Assembly (NCBI RefSeq): GCF_003337305.1
Contig: NZ_QPJO01000001.1
Coordinates: 558,001 to 622,000 of the forward strand
Direction of reading: 5' to 3'
Source: Winogradskyella arenosi
Lineage (GTDB): Bacteria > Bacteroidota > Bacteroidia > Flavobacteriales > Flavobacteriaceae
DNA length: 64,000 nt
In this document: positions 1 to 8,048 of the stretch, in pieces
Layout of the letters: each line of letters starts with the position of its first letter
Numbering within the stretch: position 1 is the first letter of the stretch
The notes under the pieces: model-generated
Told to the model about the DNA's origin: nothing
Seen by the model: only the letters and a program-made list of their open reading frames with translations
The model's database searches: none
Made by a program: the position numbers and the translations under genes

Positions 1-879
1 ACCGGTGTTTTTTGTAATCGGAATGTAGGTCGTCGCAACCATAGTAATAATACTACCAGAGGACAACGCGGCATTCAAAAAACCGAATCCACGCGGACCT
101 GCATCTAAAACATCTTTGGCAAATACAGCAAATATGGCAACGGCACCTCCAAAGAGCACCGCAATCATATCTAATGTTAGTGCCCCTAAAACAACCTTAT
201 CAGTAAACACAAATGTGAGGCCTGCTTTTAAACTGTCCATCACAGATTCCCCGGTTTTTGTATAGAGTATCGGTTTCTTTTTGATGCCAAAAACAAGAAT
301 TAAGGCTAGCATTACTAACGAAAATATAATGCCAAGGGTATAATGCACACCAGTCCAAGAAATTAAAAACCCACCACAAAGTGCACCAAACACACTAGCG
401 CCTTTCCAAGTGCTACTGCTCCATGTTGCGGCATTAGGATATATTTTTTTAGGAACAATGAGAGCAATCAACGAGAAAATTGTGGGTCCAAAAAAGGCTC
501 TTAAAACACCACCAAAAAATACGAGACCATAAATGCTATAGAGAATAGGACGGATATTCCAAGTCGATTCAATTTGGTCAGAAGTCAGCCAAAACAAACC
601 AAAACTTATAAGTGAGAATAAGGCAATACAAATGGTAAATAGGTTGCGTTTTTCTTTTTTGTCAACGATATGGCCTGCAAAAGGCGCAAATAAAAAGGCT
701 GGTAAAAATTCACATAAACCTATAATTCCTAAACTCAGTTTGTCATTGGTTAAGGCGTAGACTTGCCATTCAATGACAATAAATTGCATAGACCAACCAA
801 AAACCAATGCAAAGCGCACCAATAAAAAAATATTGAATTCTTTGATTCTTAATGCCGCGTATGGATCGTTTTTTACCAA
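1..879 (-). CDS. MFS transporter, C-terminus outside the window
   Basis: Reading the minus strand gives 293 uninterrupted codons running off the window edge. The product is a hydrophobic polytopic inner-membrane protein. A loop after the second hydrophobic segment reads AGHIVDKKEKRNL, the MFS motif-A position (G-x3-D-x-R/K-x-R/K). The most similar family I know is the H+-antiporter/EntS-like drug exporters, but the substrate cannot be read from sequence. The start is most likely TTG at 879, because an in-frame TAA lies three codons upstream and the first ATG falls inside the first membrane helix. It is probably the last gene of a recJ-ompA-MFS run, though a 97-bp gap with a palindromic repeat separates it from the preceding gene. 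Confidence 0.8.
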   Translation of the reverse strand, partial: MVKNDPYAALRIKEFNIFLLVRFALVFGWSMQFIVIEWQVYALTNDKLSLGIIGLCEFLPAFLFAPFAGHIVDKKEKRNLFTICIALFSLISFGLFWLTSDQIESTWNIRPILYSIYGLVFFGGVLRAFFGPTIFSLIALIVPKKIYPNAATWSSSTWKGASVFGALCGGFLISWTGVHYTLGIIFSLVMLALILVFGIKKKPILYTKTGESVMDSLKAGLTFVFTDKVVLGALTLDMIAVLFGGAVAIFAVFAKDVLDAGPRGFGFLNAALSSGSIITMVATTYIPITKNTG

Positions 880-896
880 GATGATTTAAAGTTACG

Positions 897-929
897 AGAC
901 CTAGCAGGTTTTAAAAACCTAGCAGGTCT
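897..929. repeat. 33-bp interrupted palindrome, REP-like
   Basis: AGACCTAGCAGGTTTT and AAAACCTAGCAGGTCT flank a single central A. The outer AGACCT/AGGTCT and inner AGGTTTT/AAAACCT segments are complementary, while the middle AGC/AGC triplets oppose each other as an internal loop. It sits between the OmpA-family gene and the MFS gene. I recall similar CCTAGCAGG palindromes between genes in other Bacteroidota, but did not check this. Confidence 0.6.
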
Positions 930-976
930 GCAATTGATTCAATACAAATGTATAATAAGCAAAGGTTTTATTTAGT

Positions 977-2077
977 TTAGTTTTCAATCAATTTAAAAGT
1001 AACACGTCTATTTAATTGGCGTCCTTCTTCTGTATCATTATCTGAAATAGGTTGCGTACTTCCAAAACCAAATGATTTAATCCGATTTGCATTTAATCCT
1101 TTTTCAATTAAATAGTCTAAAACTGCTTTGGCACGTTGTTCTGATAATTCTTGGTTTCTAACTTCAAATCCAATGGAATCGGTATGACCATAGATTTCAA
1201 TATTTAATGTAAGATTATCCTCTAAATGCTTGTAAAGTTGATTGAGTTCTTCTTTTGAAACAGCTAACAATTCGGCTTTATCAAAATCGAATAATACATT
1301 TTTGAAGGTGTAAATCTCATTAGTTTTAATGATAGGTTCTTCAACTGGTTTGAGTATTTCTTTTTTGATGTTCTCTTCTTCTTTCTCTAAGGGTTCAATG
1401 GAAACGTCATCGATATAGTAATAGGAAAACGATTCATATTTAGTTGGTCTAGCTTTACTTTTTTTAGTGTCGGCATTTGTATTAAAATTTCCTATAGCAA
1501 AGTAATTTTCAAAACCATTTGCGGTATATAGAAAAGAAACCTCTATCCAGTCTTTATCATTATCGTAGAATTCTTTGCTGAACGTTGGACGAAATGTTAA
1601 ATTAGGAATTCTATTTGCAAAGTGTTTTGCATTGATATTCGTTTTACTTTTGGATGCATTGAATTTCTCAGACGTCAACATCATCCCCAATTCTTTGAGG
1701 GCGTATCTTGAGTTTTCCGCTAAACTAATATAGAATTTAACTTGATATTTCTTCCCTCGCTCTAAGGTAGTTTTTAATGTGCCTTGAACATATTCTCTAT
1801 AGTCTTTCTTGAAATACACATATATACCAGCATAACCATTTCCGGTTCTGGCTTTTTGATAACCATTGAAGTTTTGGAAACCTATTTTCTCGCTACACGA
1901 ATTAAAATAATCCGTTGTGCCATTATTGGGAATCGTCCAATCTTTTACATTCCTATGAAATAAGCTCATATCTCTAGGACAATCATAGAAATGTTCAAAA
2001 CTTGGATTTAAAACTAAGTTTTGACTATTTGAAATAAAGCCACAAAGAAAGAAGAGCAATACGACTGCTTGTTTCAT
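977..2077 (-). CDS. OmpA-family outer-membrane protein
   Basis: A signal peptide (MKQAVVLLFFLCGFISNSQ) is followed by a roughly 200-residue beta-rich domain beginning NLVLNPSFE, as in galactose-binding-like modules often found at the front of flavobacterial OmpA proteins. The last ~110 residues are an OmpA/MotB peptidoglycan-binding domain, with VLFDFDKAEL, the IYGHTDSIG core and the LSEQRAKAVLDYL helix, ending in LNRRVTF. It probably links the outer membrane to peptidoglycan. A TTG two codons upstream (2083) is possible, but ATG at 2077 gives a normal signal peptide. It lies 26 bp after recJ on the same strand. The ligand of the N-terminal domain is unknown. Confidence 0.85.
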   Translation of the reverse strand: MKQAVVLLFFLCGFISNSQNLVLNPSFEHFYDCPRDMSLFHRNVKDWTIPNNGTTDYFNSCSEKIGFQNFNGYQKARTGNGYAGIYVYFKKDYREYVQGTLKTTLERGKKYQVKFYISLAENSRYALKELGMMLTSEKFNASKSKTNINAKHFANRIPNLTFRPTFSKEFYDNDKDWIEVSFLYTANGFENYFAIGNFNTNADTKKSKARPTKYESFSYYYIDDVSIEPLEKEEENIKKEILKPVEEPIIKTNEIYTFKNVLFDFDKAELLAVSKEELNQLYKHLEDNLTLNIEIYGHTDSIGFEVRNQELSEQRAKAVLDYLIEKGLNANRIKSFGFGSTQPISDNDTEEGRQLNRRVTFKLIEN

Positions 2078-2103
2078 ATACAATCAACGAAGAGTTATGA
2101 GTT

Positions 2104-3795
2104 TTATTCTTTTATATCCTTCAATTTCAACTGTAAACTCACATTGCCATTCCAATGATTTTCATCAATAGCATAAGCCGCACTAAATGGTCTTTTGCTT
2201 TTAATAATATCTATTTTATCGCCTAAGCCAAAACCAATACAGACAATTTTATCATTGAAAGATTGAGTTAACGTTAATCGAATATGTTTATCGTCTTCAC
2301 CAACGCATTTTCCCCAACCTGTATCTTTTAAATGTTGTGTCATAAACGTCGGCGACATATTATTAGGTCCAAATGGCGCAAATTGTTTTAAGATGCGCAT
2401 TAATTTATCATTGATTTCACCAAGTTCTATGTCTAAATCAATACTTAACTCTTCGGTTAATAATTTTGGATCAATACGTTCTTTAACGACACTTTCAAAT
2501 TTAGCTTTAAAGGCCTCGTAATTTTCTGGTTTTAAGGTTAATCCTGCTGCATATTTGTGACCTCCAAATTGTTCTATATGTTCAGAACAAGCTTCAAGCG
2601 CATTATAGACATCAAAACCTTTTACAGAACGCGCTGAAGCGGCTAACTTATCACCACTTTTTGTAAATACGAGTGTAGGCCTGTAATAGGTTTCTATTAG
2701 TCGGGAGGCCACAATACCGATAACGCCTTTGTGCCAAGATTCATGGTAAACCACTGTTGTAAAACCCTCTTGCTCGTTATTGTCTTCAATTTGCGCTAAG
2801 GCTTCTTTGGTGATTTTTTTATCCGTTTCCTTTCGGTCCGAATTATACTCTTCAATTTCTGAAGCATAAGTTTCCGCAAGTGCAAAATCGGTTTCAGATA
2901 ATAACCTAACCGCATAATTACCATGTTTCATACGGCCTGCGGCATTAATACGCGGCGCAATAGTAAAAACCACATCTGTAATGGTAAGAATCTGCTTTTT
3001 AACCTGATTGATAATGGCTTTCATCCCAGGTCTCGGTGTGCTATTAATAACTTTTAAGCCTAAATAAGCTAAGGCTCTATTTTCCTCTACAATAGGCACA
3101 ATATCAGCTCCAATAGCAGTGGCAACCAAGTCAAGATATTCCGTTAAATCTTCGGCAGTTTGGCCTTGGTTTTCAGCAAGAGCGGTAATGAGTTTAAAAC
3201 CTACACCACAGCCACAGAGTTCTTTAAACGGATAGTCGCAATCTTTTCTCTTGGGGTCTAAAACAGCTACAGCATCTGGGATTTCATCACCAGGTCTGTG
3301 GTGATCACAGATAATAAAATCAATACCTTTTGTTTTGGCATAAGCCACTTTTTCCGTGGCTTTTATACCACAATCTAAAGCCACAATTAGTGTAAAATCG
3401 TTATCATGAGCAAAGTCAATACCTTGATACGATACCCCATAACCTTCATCATAGCGATCTGGAATATAGGTAGCCACAGTGTCTGTTCGGGTCTTTAGGT
3501 AAGTGGACATTAGAGCTACAGAAGTGGTGCCATCCACATCATAATCGCCATAAACCATAATGTTTTCATCTTGGGCTATCGCTTTTTCAATACGTGCCAC
3601 AGCTTTATCCATATCTTTCATGAGGTATGGATTGTGGAGATCGTTAAAACTAGGTCTAAAAAACGTTTTGGCAGCATCAAAATCCTCAATGCCACGTTGC
3701 ACCAATAACGTAGCAACGATATGGTCTACTTGAAGAGCGTTTTTTAAGGCTTCAACTTTTAAAGGGTCTGGTTTTGGTTTTAAGGTCCAGCGCAT
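2104..3795 (-). CDS. recJ: Single-stranded-DNA-specific exonuclease RecJ
   Basis: RecJ degrades single-stranded DNA 5'-to-3' in recombination and repair. The protein has the DHH phosphoesterase core: motif I GDYDVDGTTS around residues 83-92 and motif III CDHHRPGDEIP near residue 160. The DHHA1 domain follows with GGHKYAAGLTL near residue 415, and a C-terminal OB-like segment comes last. At 563 residues it matches the usual bacterial length. The start ATG at 3795 leads directly into a conserved N-terminus (MRWTLKPKPD). It heads the minus-strand run toward the OmpA-family gene. Metal-binding aspartates and histidines look intact, so an active enzyme is expected. Confidence 0.95.
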   Translation of the reverse strand: MRWTLKPKPDPLKVEALKNALQVDHIVATLLVQRGIEDFDAAKTFFRPSFNDLHNPYLMKDMDKAVARIEKAIAQDENIMVYGDYDVDGTTSVALMSTYLKTRTDTVATYIPDRYDEGYGVSYQGIDFAHDNDFTLIVALDCGIKATEKVAYAKTKGIDFIICDHHRPGDEIPDAVAVLDPKRKDCDYPFKELCGCGVGFKLITALAENQGQTAEDLTEYLDLVATAIGADIVPIVEENRALAYLGLKVINSTPRPGMKAIINQVKKQILTITDVVFTIAPRINAAGRMKHGNYAVRLLSETDFALAETYASEIEEYNSDRKETDKKITKEALAQIEDNNEQEGFTTVVYHESWHKGVIGIVASRLIETYYRPTLVFTKSGDKLAASARSVKGFDVYNALEACSEHIEQFGGHKYAAGLTLKPENYEAFKAKFESVVKERIDPKLLTEELSIDLDIELGEINDKLMRILKQFAPFGPNNMSPTFMTQHLKDTGWGKCVGEDDKHIRLTLTQSFNDKIVCIGFGLGDKIDIIKSKRPFSAAYAIDENHWNGNVSLQLKLKDIKE

Positions 3796-3833
3796 GCGAA
3801 CGTAACAAAATTTAGGATTCAGTAGTAAAATAC

Positions 3834-3882
3834 GTGCAGCCTAAGGTTTTGTAATTTAAGCTTATTAACCTATGCGCTGCAC
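3834..3882. repeat. Imperfect inverted repeat between recJ and the OsmC gene
   Basis: GTGCAGC and GCTGCAC form the ends; inside them CTAAGGTT faces AACCTATG with mismatches, around an 18-nt AT-rich loop. It lies just beyond the stop of the OsmC-family gene on the minus strand and upstream of recJ, so it may end OsmC transcription. There is no uridine run, so terminator function is uncertain. Confidence 0.4.
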
Positions 3883-3895
3883 CTTATAATATCAA

Positions 3896-4324
3896 TTATT
3901 TTAAGCTTTTATGAAAATGGATGTTGGTTTCAACCTTAGCGAAACGTCTAAACATTTCCATAACGCCACAGTATTTATCTACAGATAAATTAACGGCGCG
4001 TTCACATTTTTTCTCATTTAATTCTGCACCATAAAAATGATAATCGACCACCACGGTGTGGTAATATTTAGGGTGTTCTTCGGTTAGTTCTCCAGAGACA
4101 TCCATTTTAAAATCGTCAATTTCAACTTTCATTTTATCTAAAGTAGAAATCACATCTAAACCAGAGCATCCGGCTAATGACGATAACATCATTGCTTTAG
4201 GCGAAAGTCCATGACGTTCGTCAGAGCCTTCAATATTAGTATCCATAAGGACCGTTTTTCCACTTGGATTGTCAGATTCAAAAGTTAATCCGCCTTTCCA
4301 CATTGTTGTTGTTTTATGTATCAT
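3896..4324 (-). CDS. OsmC/Ohr-family protein
   Basis: This 142-residue protein matches the OsmC fold in length and layout. The two family cysteines are present: one in SSLAGCSGLDVISTL (near residue 53) on the long central helix, and one in VDKYCGVMEMFRRF (near residue 118). OsmC/Ohr proteins reduce organic hydroperoxides with this cysteine pair, in the cytoplasm. The sequence is closer to the YhfA-like OsmC branch than to true Ohr, so the substrate is unclear. It is a single gene, converging with nothing, and is divergent from the AhpD-like gene at 4435. That pairing suggests a shared peroxide-stress theme, which is inference. Confidence 0.85.
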   Translation of the reverse strand: MIHKTTTMWKGGLTFESDNPSGKTVLMDTNIEGSDERHGLSPKAMMLSSLAGCSGLDVISTLDKMKVEIDDFKMDVSGELTEEHPKYYHTVVVDYHFYGAELNEKKCERAVNLSVDKYCGVMEMFRRFAKVETNIHFHKSLK

Positions 4325-4434
4325 GATTTCTAGTTTTTAATTTGAAGAGGCTTGTCTTATTTAAGCCTGGTAATATTACTAATTCTTAAAATACTATCTT
4401 AGTTATTTCAAAAATACGACTTAAAAAAAATAAT

Positions 4435-5037
4435 ATGGCATTAGTAACTCCATTATCCGCAGAGCATGATATAGAGACCAAAGAATTGGCAGAATTTTTT
4501 AATGAAACCCTTGGGTTTTGCCCCAACTCCGTTTTAACCATGCAGCGCCGACCTGCAATAAGTAAGGCGTTTATTAATTTAAATAAGGCCGTTATGGCAA
4601 ATGAAGGCCGCGTCACTTCGGCTTTAAAACGAATGATTGCTTGGGTGAGTAGTAATGCTACCGGTTGTCGCTACTGCCAAGCACATGCTATTAGAGCTGC
4701 AGAACGTTATGGGGCAGAGCAAGAGCAGTTGGAGTATATTTGGGATTACCGAACGCATGATGCTTTTTCTGAAGCCGAACGTGCAGCACTAGATTTTAGT
4801 TTAGCGGCCTCGCAAGTGCCCAATGCCGTAAACGCTGAAATAAAAGAGCGCTTATACCAATATTGGGACGAGGGTGAAATTGTAGAAATGTTAGGGGTTA
4901 TTTCCTTATTTGGCTATCTTAACCGTTGGAATGACTCTATGGGAACAACAATTGAAGAGGGAGCCGTAGAGAGTGGAAACAAATATTTAGGTAAACACGG
5001 TTATGAGGTGGGCAAACACGATGGCTCTAAATACTAA
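4435..5037 (+). CDS. Carboxymuconolactone decarboxylase/AhpD-like protein
   Basis: A 200-residue all-helical protein of the CMD/AhpD superfamily. The defining segment ATGCRYCQAHAIRAAERYG (about residues 75-93) contains the CxxC redox pair followed by the histidine three residues on, the arrangement used by AhpD-type alkylhydroperoxidases. The second half, from FSEAERAALDFSLAAS onward, matches the repeated helical bundle of 'peroxidase-related' members. The probable role is peroxide reduction in the cytoplasm with an unknown electron donor. A near-consensus -7 box TATCTTAG lies at 4395-4402. The gene ends at a hairpin shared with the convergent oxidoreductase gene. Confidence 0.85.
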   Translation: MALVTPLSAEHDIETKELAEFFNETLGFCPNSVLTMQRRPAISKAFINLNKAVMANEGRVTSALKRMIAWVSSNATGCRYCQAHAIRAAERYGAEQEQLEYIWDYRTHDAFSEAERAALDFSLAASQVPNAVNAEIKERLYQYWDEGEIVEMLGVISLFGYLNRWNDSMGTTIEEGAVESGNKYLGKHGYEVGKHDGSKY

Positions 5038-5119
5038 AGTAGCAATCCCGAAAACGTTTCTGTTTTAATGTTGAAATCGTTGCTGTTTTATTCTGAAAGA
5101 TAAGCCAAAACTAATAGGG

Positions 5120-5150
5120 CAAGGATTAAAAATGTTAATCCTTGTCTTTT
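5120..5150. terminator. Convergent hairpin between the AhpD-like and oxidoreductase genes
   Basis: CAAGGATTAA and TTAATCCTTG are perfect 10-bp arms around a 5-nt loop, followed on the plus strand by TCTTTT. The right arm overlaps the stop codon of the minus-strand oxidoreductase gene. It is a plausible terminator for the plus-strand gene; on the minus strand no uridine run follows. Confidence 0.6.
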
Positions 5151-6496
5151 AGCATACTCTTTAAATCATTGCTATAGGAAGGGTAAGTAAATATCTGTTT
5201 TTTAAATTCTGTTACCGTCATTCCGGTATTGATAGCCATGGTTAAAATATTGATAGTCTCATTAGCTTGGTTGCTCAGTAAATGCGCTCCAACAATTGTA
5301 TCGGTACGCTCGTTTACTAAAATTTTATAGGCATAGACCTCTGCGTTTTCTTTTTTAGCATTGTACCATTTTGAAGCGTCGCCTTTATAGACTTTTATGT
5401 TTTTATAACGGCTTTTGGCTTCGGCTTCAGAATAGCCAACCATTGCCAATTGTGGATGTGTAAAGACTATAGATGGCACTAATGGGTCTTCAAAGGTTTT
5501 AGTATTTCCATTGACAATATTATGCCCGGCAATATAACCTTGTAATCCAGAAAGTGGCGTTAAGGGTAAAGATTTGCTAGAAACATCGCCACAAGCGTAA
5601 ACATGGCTATGGCTTGTGCTTTGCATATAATCATTGACAATGATTCCTGTTGCATCAGCTTTAATGTCCGCCTGTTCTACATCAAGTTTTTTAATAGCCG
5701 GAACTCGTCCTGAAGTATTAAAAATCTTTCTCGCTTTGAGGGTAAATTCTTCGCCATCCTTCTCATAGGTGAGTTTGACGTTCTTTTTTAATTTTTCTAT
5801 AGCTAGGGGTTTCGCTTGAAATATAAAGGTGATTCCCATTTTTTCTAAAACTTTAACGAGTTTGTCCACTAAAAACGCATCGAATGGCGCCAACGGTTGA
5901 TCGCTTAACTCTATAAGGGTAACCTTGCATCCCATAGCGGCTAACATATAGCTAAATTCCATGCCCACATATCCGGAACCAATAAATACGGCCGAATTAG
6001 GAATGCTTTTCATATTTAAAAGCGCATCACTAGTTTTTAGGAGATTAGATCCTTTGATATTTAAAGGCCTTGGAAGAAGTCCTGTGGCGATAACAAATTT
6101 ATCGGCGGTAATGGTTTTTCCTTCAACAAGAACTTCATTTTTACTTATAAATTTCGGGGATTGGTGGTAAAGGTCAATACCAAGTTGCGATAAATCTTCT
6201 TCAGTAGCTAAAGGTACCGGCTGCGTAAAGAAGGTTTTAAACTTCTGAACAGTTTTCCAATCTATTTTTGGCACTTCAGTAACCCCTAAGTCTTTAAGCT
6301 GTGATGATTTTTGCATTAAATCTGCAAACTGCATGAGCACTTTTTTAGGGTCACAGCCGCGTATGGCACAGGTGCCTCCATAAATTCGGTTGTCTGCAAT
6401 AGCAACCTTTAGTCCTTTTTTAGTGCAGGCTTTCGCTGCGGTTTGTCCCGCAATACCGCTCCCTATAACAAATACATCGTAGTAAATTGTTTCCAT
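5135..6496 (-). CDS. FAD-dependent pyridine nucleotide-disulfide oxidoreductase, atypical C-terminus
   Basis: A class I flavoprotein disulfide reductase of 453 residues. It has the N-terminal FAD dinucleotide fold (VIGSGIAGQTAA), the redox-active disulfide GGTCAIRGCDPKK (Cx4C, near residue 42), the second nucleotide fold VFIGSGYVGMEFSYMLAAMG, and the FAD motif HVYACGDV. The C-terminal dimer-interface domain is present, but the catalytic HPTxxE of glutathione and lipoamide reductases reads YPSYSN here, so both members of the His-Glu dyad are missing. It is therefore not a typical glutathione reductase or lipoamide dehydrogenase. The substrate is unknown; quinone, mercuric or other thiol reduction are all possible. 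Confidence 0.85.
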   Translation of the reverse strand: METIYYDVFVIGSGIAGQTAAKACTKKGLKVAIADNRIYGGTCAIRGCDPKKVLMQFADLMQKSSQLKDLGVTEVPKIDWKTVQKFKTFFTQPVPLATEEDLSQLGIDLYHQSPKFISKNEVLVEGKTITADKFVIATGLLPRPLNIKGSNLLKTSDALLNMKSIPNSAVFIGSGYVGMEFSYMLAAMGCKVTLIELSDQPLAPFDAFLVDKLVKVLEKMGITFIFQAKPLAIEKLKKNVKLTYEKDGEEFTLKARKIFNTSGRVPAIKKLDVEQADIKADATGIIVNDYMQSTSHSHVYACGDVSSKSLPLTPLSGLQGYIAGHNIVNGNTKTFEDPLVPSIVFTHPQLAMVGYSEAEAKSRYKNIKVYKGDASKWYNAKKENAEVYAYKILVNERTDTIVGAHLLSNQANETINILTMAINTGMTVTEFKKQIFTYPSYSNDLKSMLKDKD

Positions 6497-6624
6497 AACT
6501 TTAATTTAAACGAGAAAATTAAAAAAAGCATTCGGTAAATACTGCTGCTGTTCCACTAAAGGTTAACCCAATTACGAAAGTCTAGCTGCTGCCATTGTTT
6601 TTTACCCTTTAAAAGATCAACAGA

Positions 6625-6969
6625 CTACAAGCGATTTAGAGGAAATGTTTTAAAGGCTAAACCCTCAAACCCTGTCTTTATAAAATTCCGGATGTTCTGA
6701 TGTCCTGTACCTTCAGGGTTGATGGCTACATCCTTAAAATAATGGGCACCAAAACAGGCTAAGGTTTCGGTTTTGCTTAAATTTTGGTCTATAGCAAAGG
6801 CAAATAGCTTGCAAGAGCCTTGGTTCTCATCTGCTGAGTTTTCTAAGTTGCCATTACTAAAAGTGGTTGGTGTAAACTGATAATACGCCTCTATAACGGT
6901 CATGGTTTGAGAAAACGCAATAGCTTCCGGTTGCGATTTAAGTTTCGCTAAAAAATCTTCTAAGGTCAT
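6625..6969 (-). CDS. HopJ type III effector-family protein
   Basis: A 114-residue cytoplasmic-looking protein whose sequence matches the HopJ family throughout: MTLEDFLAKL at the start, the YYQFTPTTFSNG segment, NQGSCKLFAFA, the CFGAHY motif and the GHQNIRNFIKTG stretch near the end. The family was named for a Pseudomonas effector, but is widespread in free-living bacteria without type III secretion, and its biochemical role is not established. Nothing here suggests secretion. It starts 5 bp after the rsmI stop, so it is probably co-transcribed with rsmI. Confidence 0.8.
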   Translation of the reverse strand: MTLEDFLAKLKSQPEAIAFSQTMTVIEAYYQFTPTTFSNGNLENSADENQGSCKLFAFAIDQNLSKTETLACFGAHYFKDVAINPEGTGHQNIRNFIKTGFEGLAFKTFPLNRL

Positions 6970-6974
6970 AAGTG

Positions 6975-7649
6975 CTATTTGTGTTTTCCGTCTACAATAA
7001 TTACAATTTCGCCTTTAGGCGGTTTGTTAGTGTAATGGGCTAGAACTGCTTTTACCGTTCCTCTTATGGTTTCTTCGTAAAGCTTCGTGATTTCTCTTGA
7101 AACGGATACCAATCGGTCCTCTCCAAAGTACTCACAGAAGTGTCCTAAGGTTTTTACTAACTTATGTGGGCTTTCGTAAAAAATGATTGTTCTCGTTTCT
7201 TCGGCTAAAAGGAGTAATCGAGTTTGGCGCCCTTTTTTTACGGGTAGAAATCCTTCAAAAACAAATTTATCATTAGGTAAGCCACTGTTAACTAAAGCAG
7301 GGACAAAGGCTGTAGCGCCAGGGAGGCAGTTAATTTTAATTTGCTGTTCTACACAGGCTCTGACTAATAAAAACCCAGGGTCTGAAATAGCAGGTGTACC
7401 TGCATCGCTAATAACGGCAATGGTCATTCCTGATTTTAATTTTTCTATTAAAGCATCCACCGTTTTATGCTCATTGTGCATATGATGGCTTTGCATAGGG
7501 GTGGTAATTTCGTAATGCTTTAATAGCTTTCCAGAAGTCCTGGTGTCTTCAGCTAAAATTAAATCCGCTTCCTTTAAAACTTCAACCGCTCTAAAGGTCA
7601 TGTCTTTTAAATTTCCAATGGGCGTTGGTACTAAGTAAAGTTGACTCAT
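6975..7649 (-). CDS. rsmI: 16S rRNA (cytidine1402-2'-O)-methyltransferase RsmI
   Basis: RsmI adds the 2'-O-methyl group to C1402 in the decoding centre of 16S rRNA. The 224-residue protein has the tetrapyrrole methylase fold: LYLVPTPIGNLKDMTFRA at the N-terminus, the LAEDTRTSGKLLKHY motif, VISDAGTPAISDPG for S-adenosylmethionine, and PGATAFVPALVNSGLP. It is somewhat shorter than E. coli RsmI because the C-terminal extension is missing, which is common in Bacteroidota. It lies in a minus-strand run between the DoxX-like gene (42 bp upstream) and the HopJ-family gene. Confidence 0.93.
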   Translation of the reverse strand: MSQLYLVPTPIGNLKDMTFRAVEVLKEADLILAEDTRTSGKLLKHYEITTPMQSHHMHNEHKTVDALIEKLKSGMTIAVISDAGTPAISDPGFLLVRACVEQQIKINCLPGATAFVPALVNSGLPNDKFVFEGFLPVKKGRQTRLLLLAEETRTIIFYESPHKLVKTLGHFCEYFGEDRLVSVSREITKLYEETIRGTVKAVLAHYTNKPPKGEIVIIVDGKHK

Positions 7650-7691
7650 ATGTAGATCCTGAAAAATCGAGGATAGTTTTATAATTATAAT

Positions 7692-8048
7692 TTAATCTCT
7701 TATGTATTTTCCTAAAAAATAGGAAGGGAAAAGCAGGAGTAAGCCATAAAAGGAAATTCCAAAAATCCCGTGGTCAGCATTGTAATGGGCAGCGGTTGCT
7801 AGCACCAAATCAAAGAAAAAACCAGCATAGGCCCATTCTGTAAGCCATTTGCTTTTGCGCCATAACACCATTCCCACGCCAAGCACTTTTAATACCGCAA
7901 GCGGAATAACAATATAGCTGGGATAGGTTAAGTTTTCAAAATATCCTTGCATCATGGCAGTATTAAAAAAATACATCTGTGCAGAATACAGAAAAATAAA
8001 ACACAAAGCAAGGGTGCAAACCCAATAGGTTATTTTTTTCAGTTTCAT
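7692..8048 (-). CDS. DoxX-like small membrane protein
   Basis: A 118-residue protein with four hydrophobic segments, matching the DoxX-like family in length and topology: the first around ITYWVCTLALCFIFLYSAQ, then YIVIPLAVLKVLGVGMVLW, then WAYAGFFFDLVLATAAH, and a last one ending PSYFLGKYIRD. It is an inner-membrane protein; family members have been linked to respiratory or thiol-redox roles, but the function here is unknown. Its start overlaps the stop of the preceding gene in a TAATG junction, so translational coupling is likely. Confidence 0.8.
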   Translation of the reverse strand: MKLKKITYWVCTLALCFIFLYSAQMYFFNTAMMQGYFENLTYPSYIVIPLAVLKVLGVGMVLWRKSKWLTEWAYAGFFFDLVLATAAHYNADHGIFGISFYGLLLLFPSYFLGKYIRD

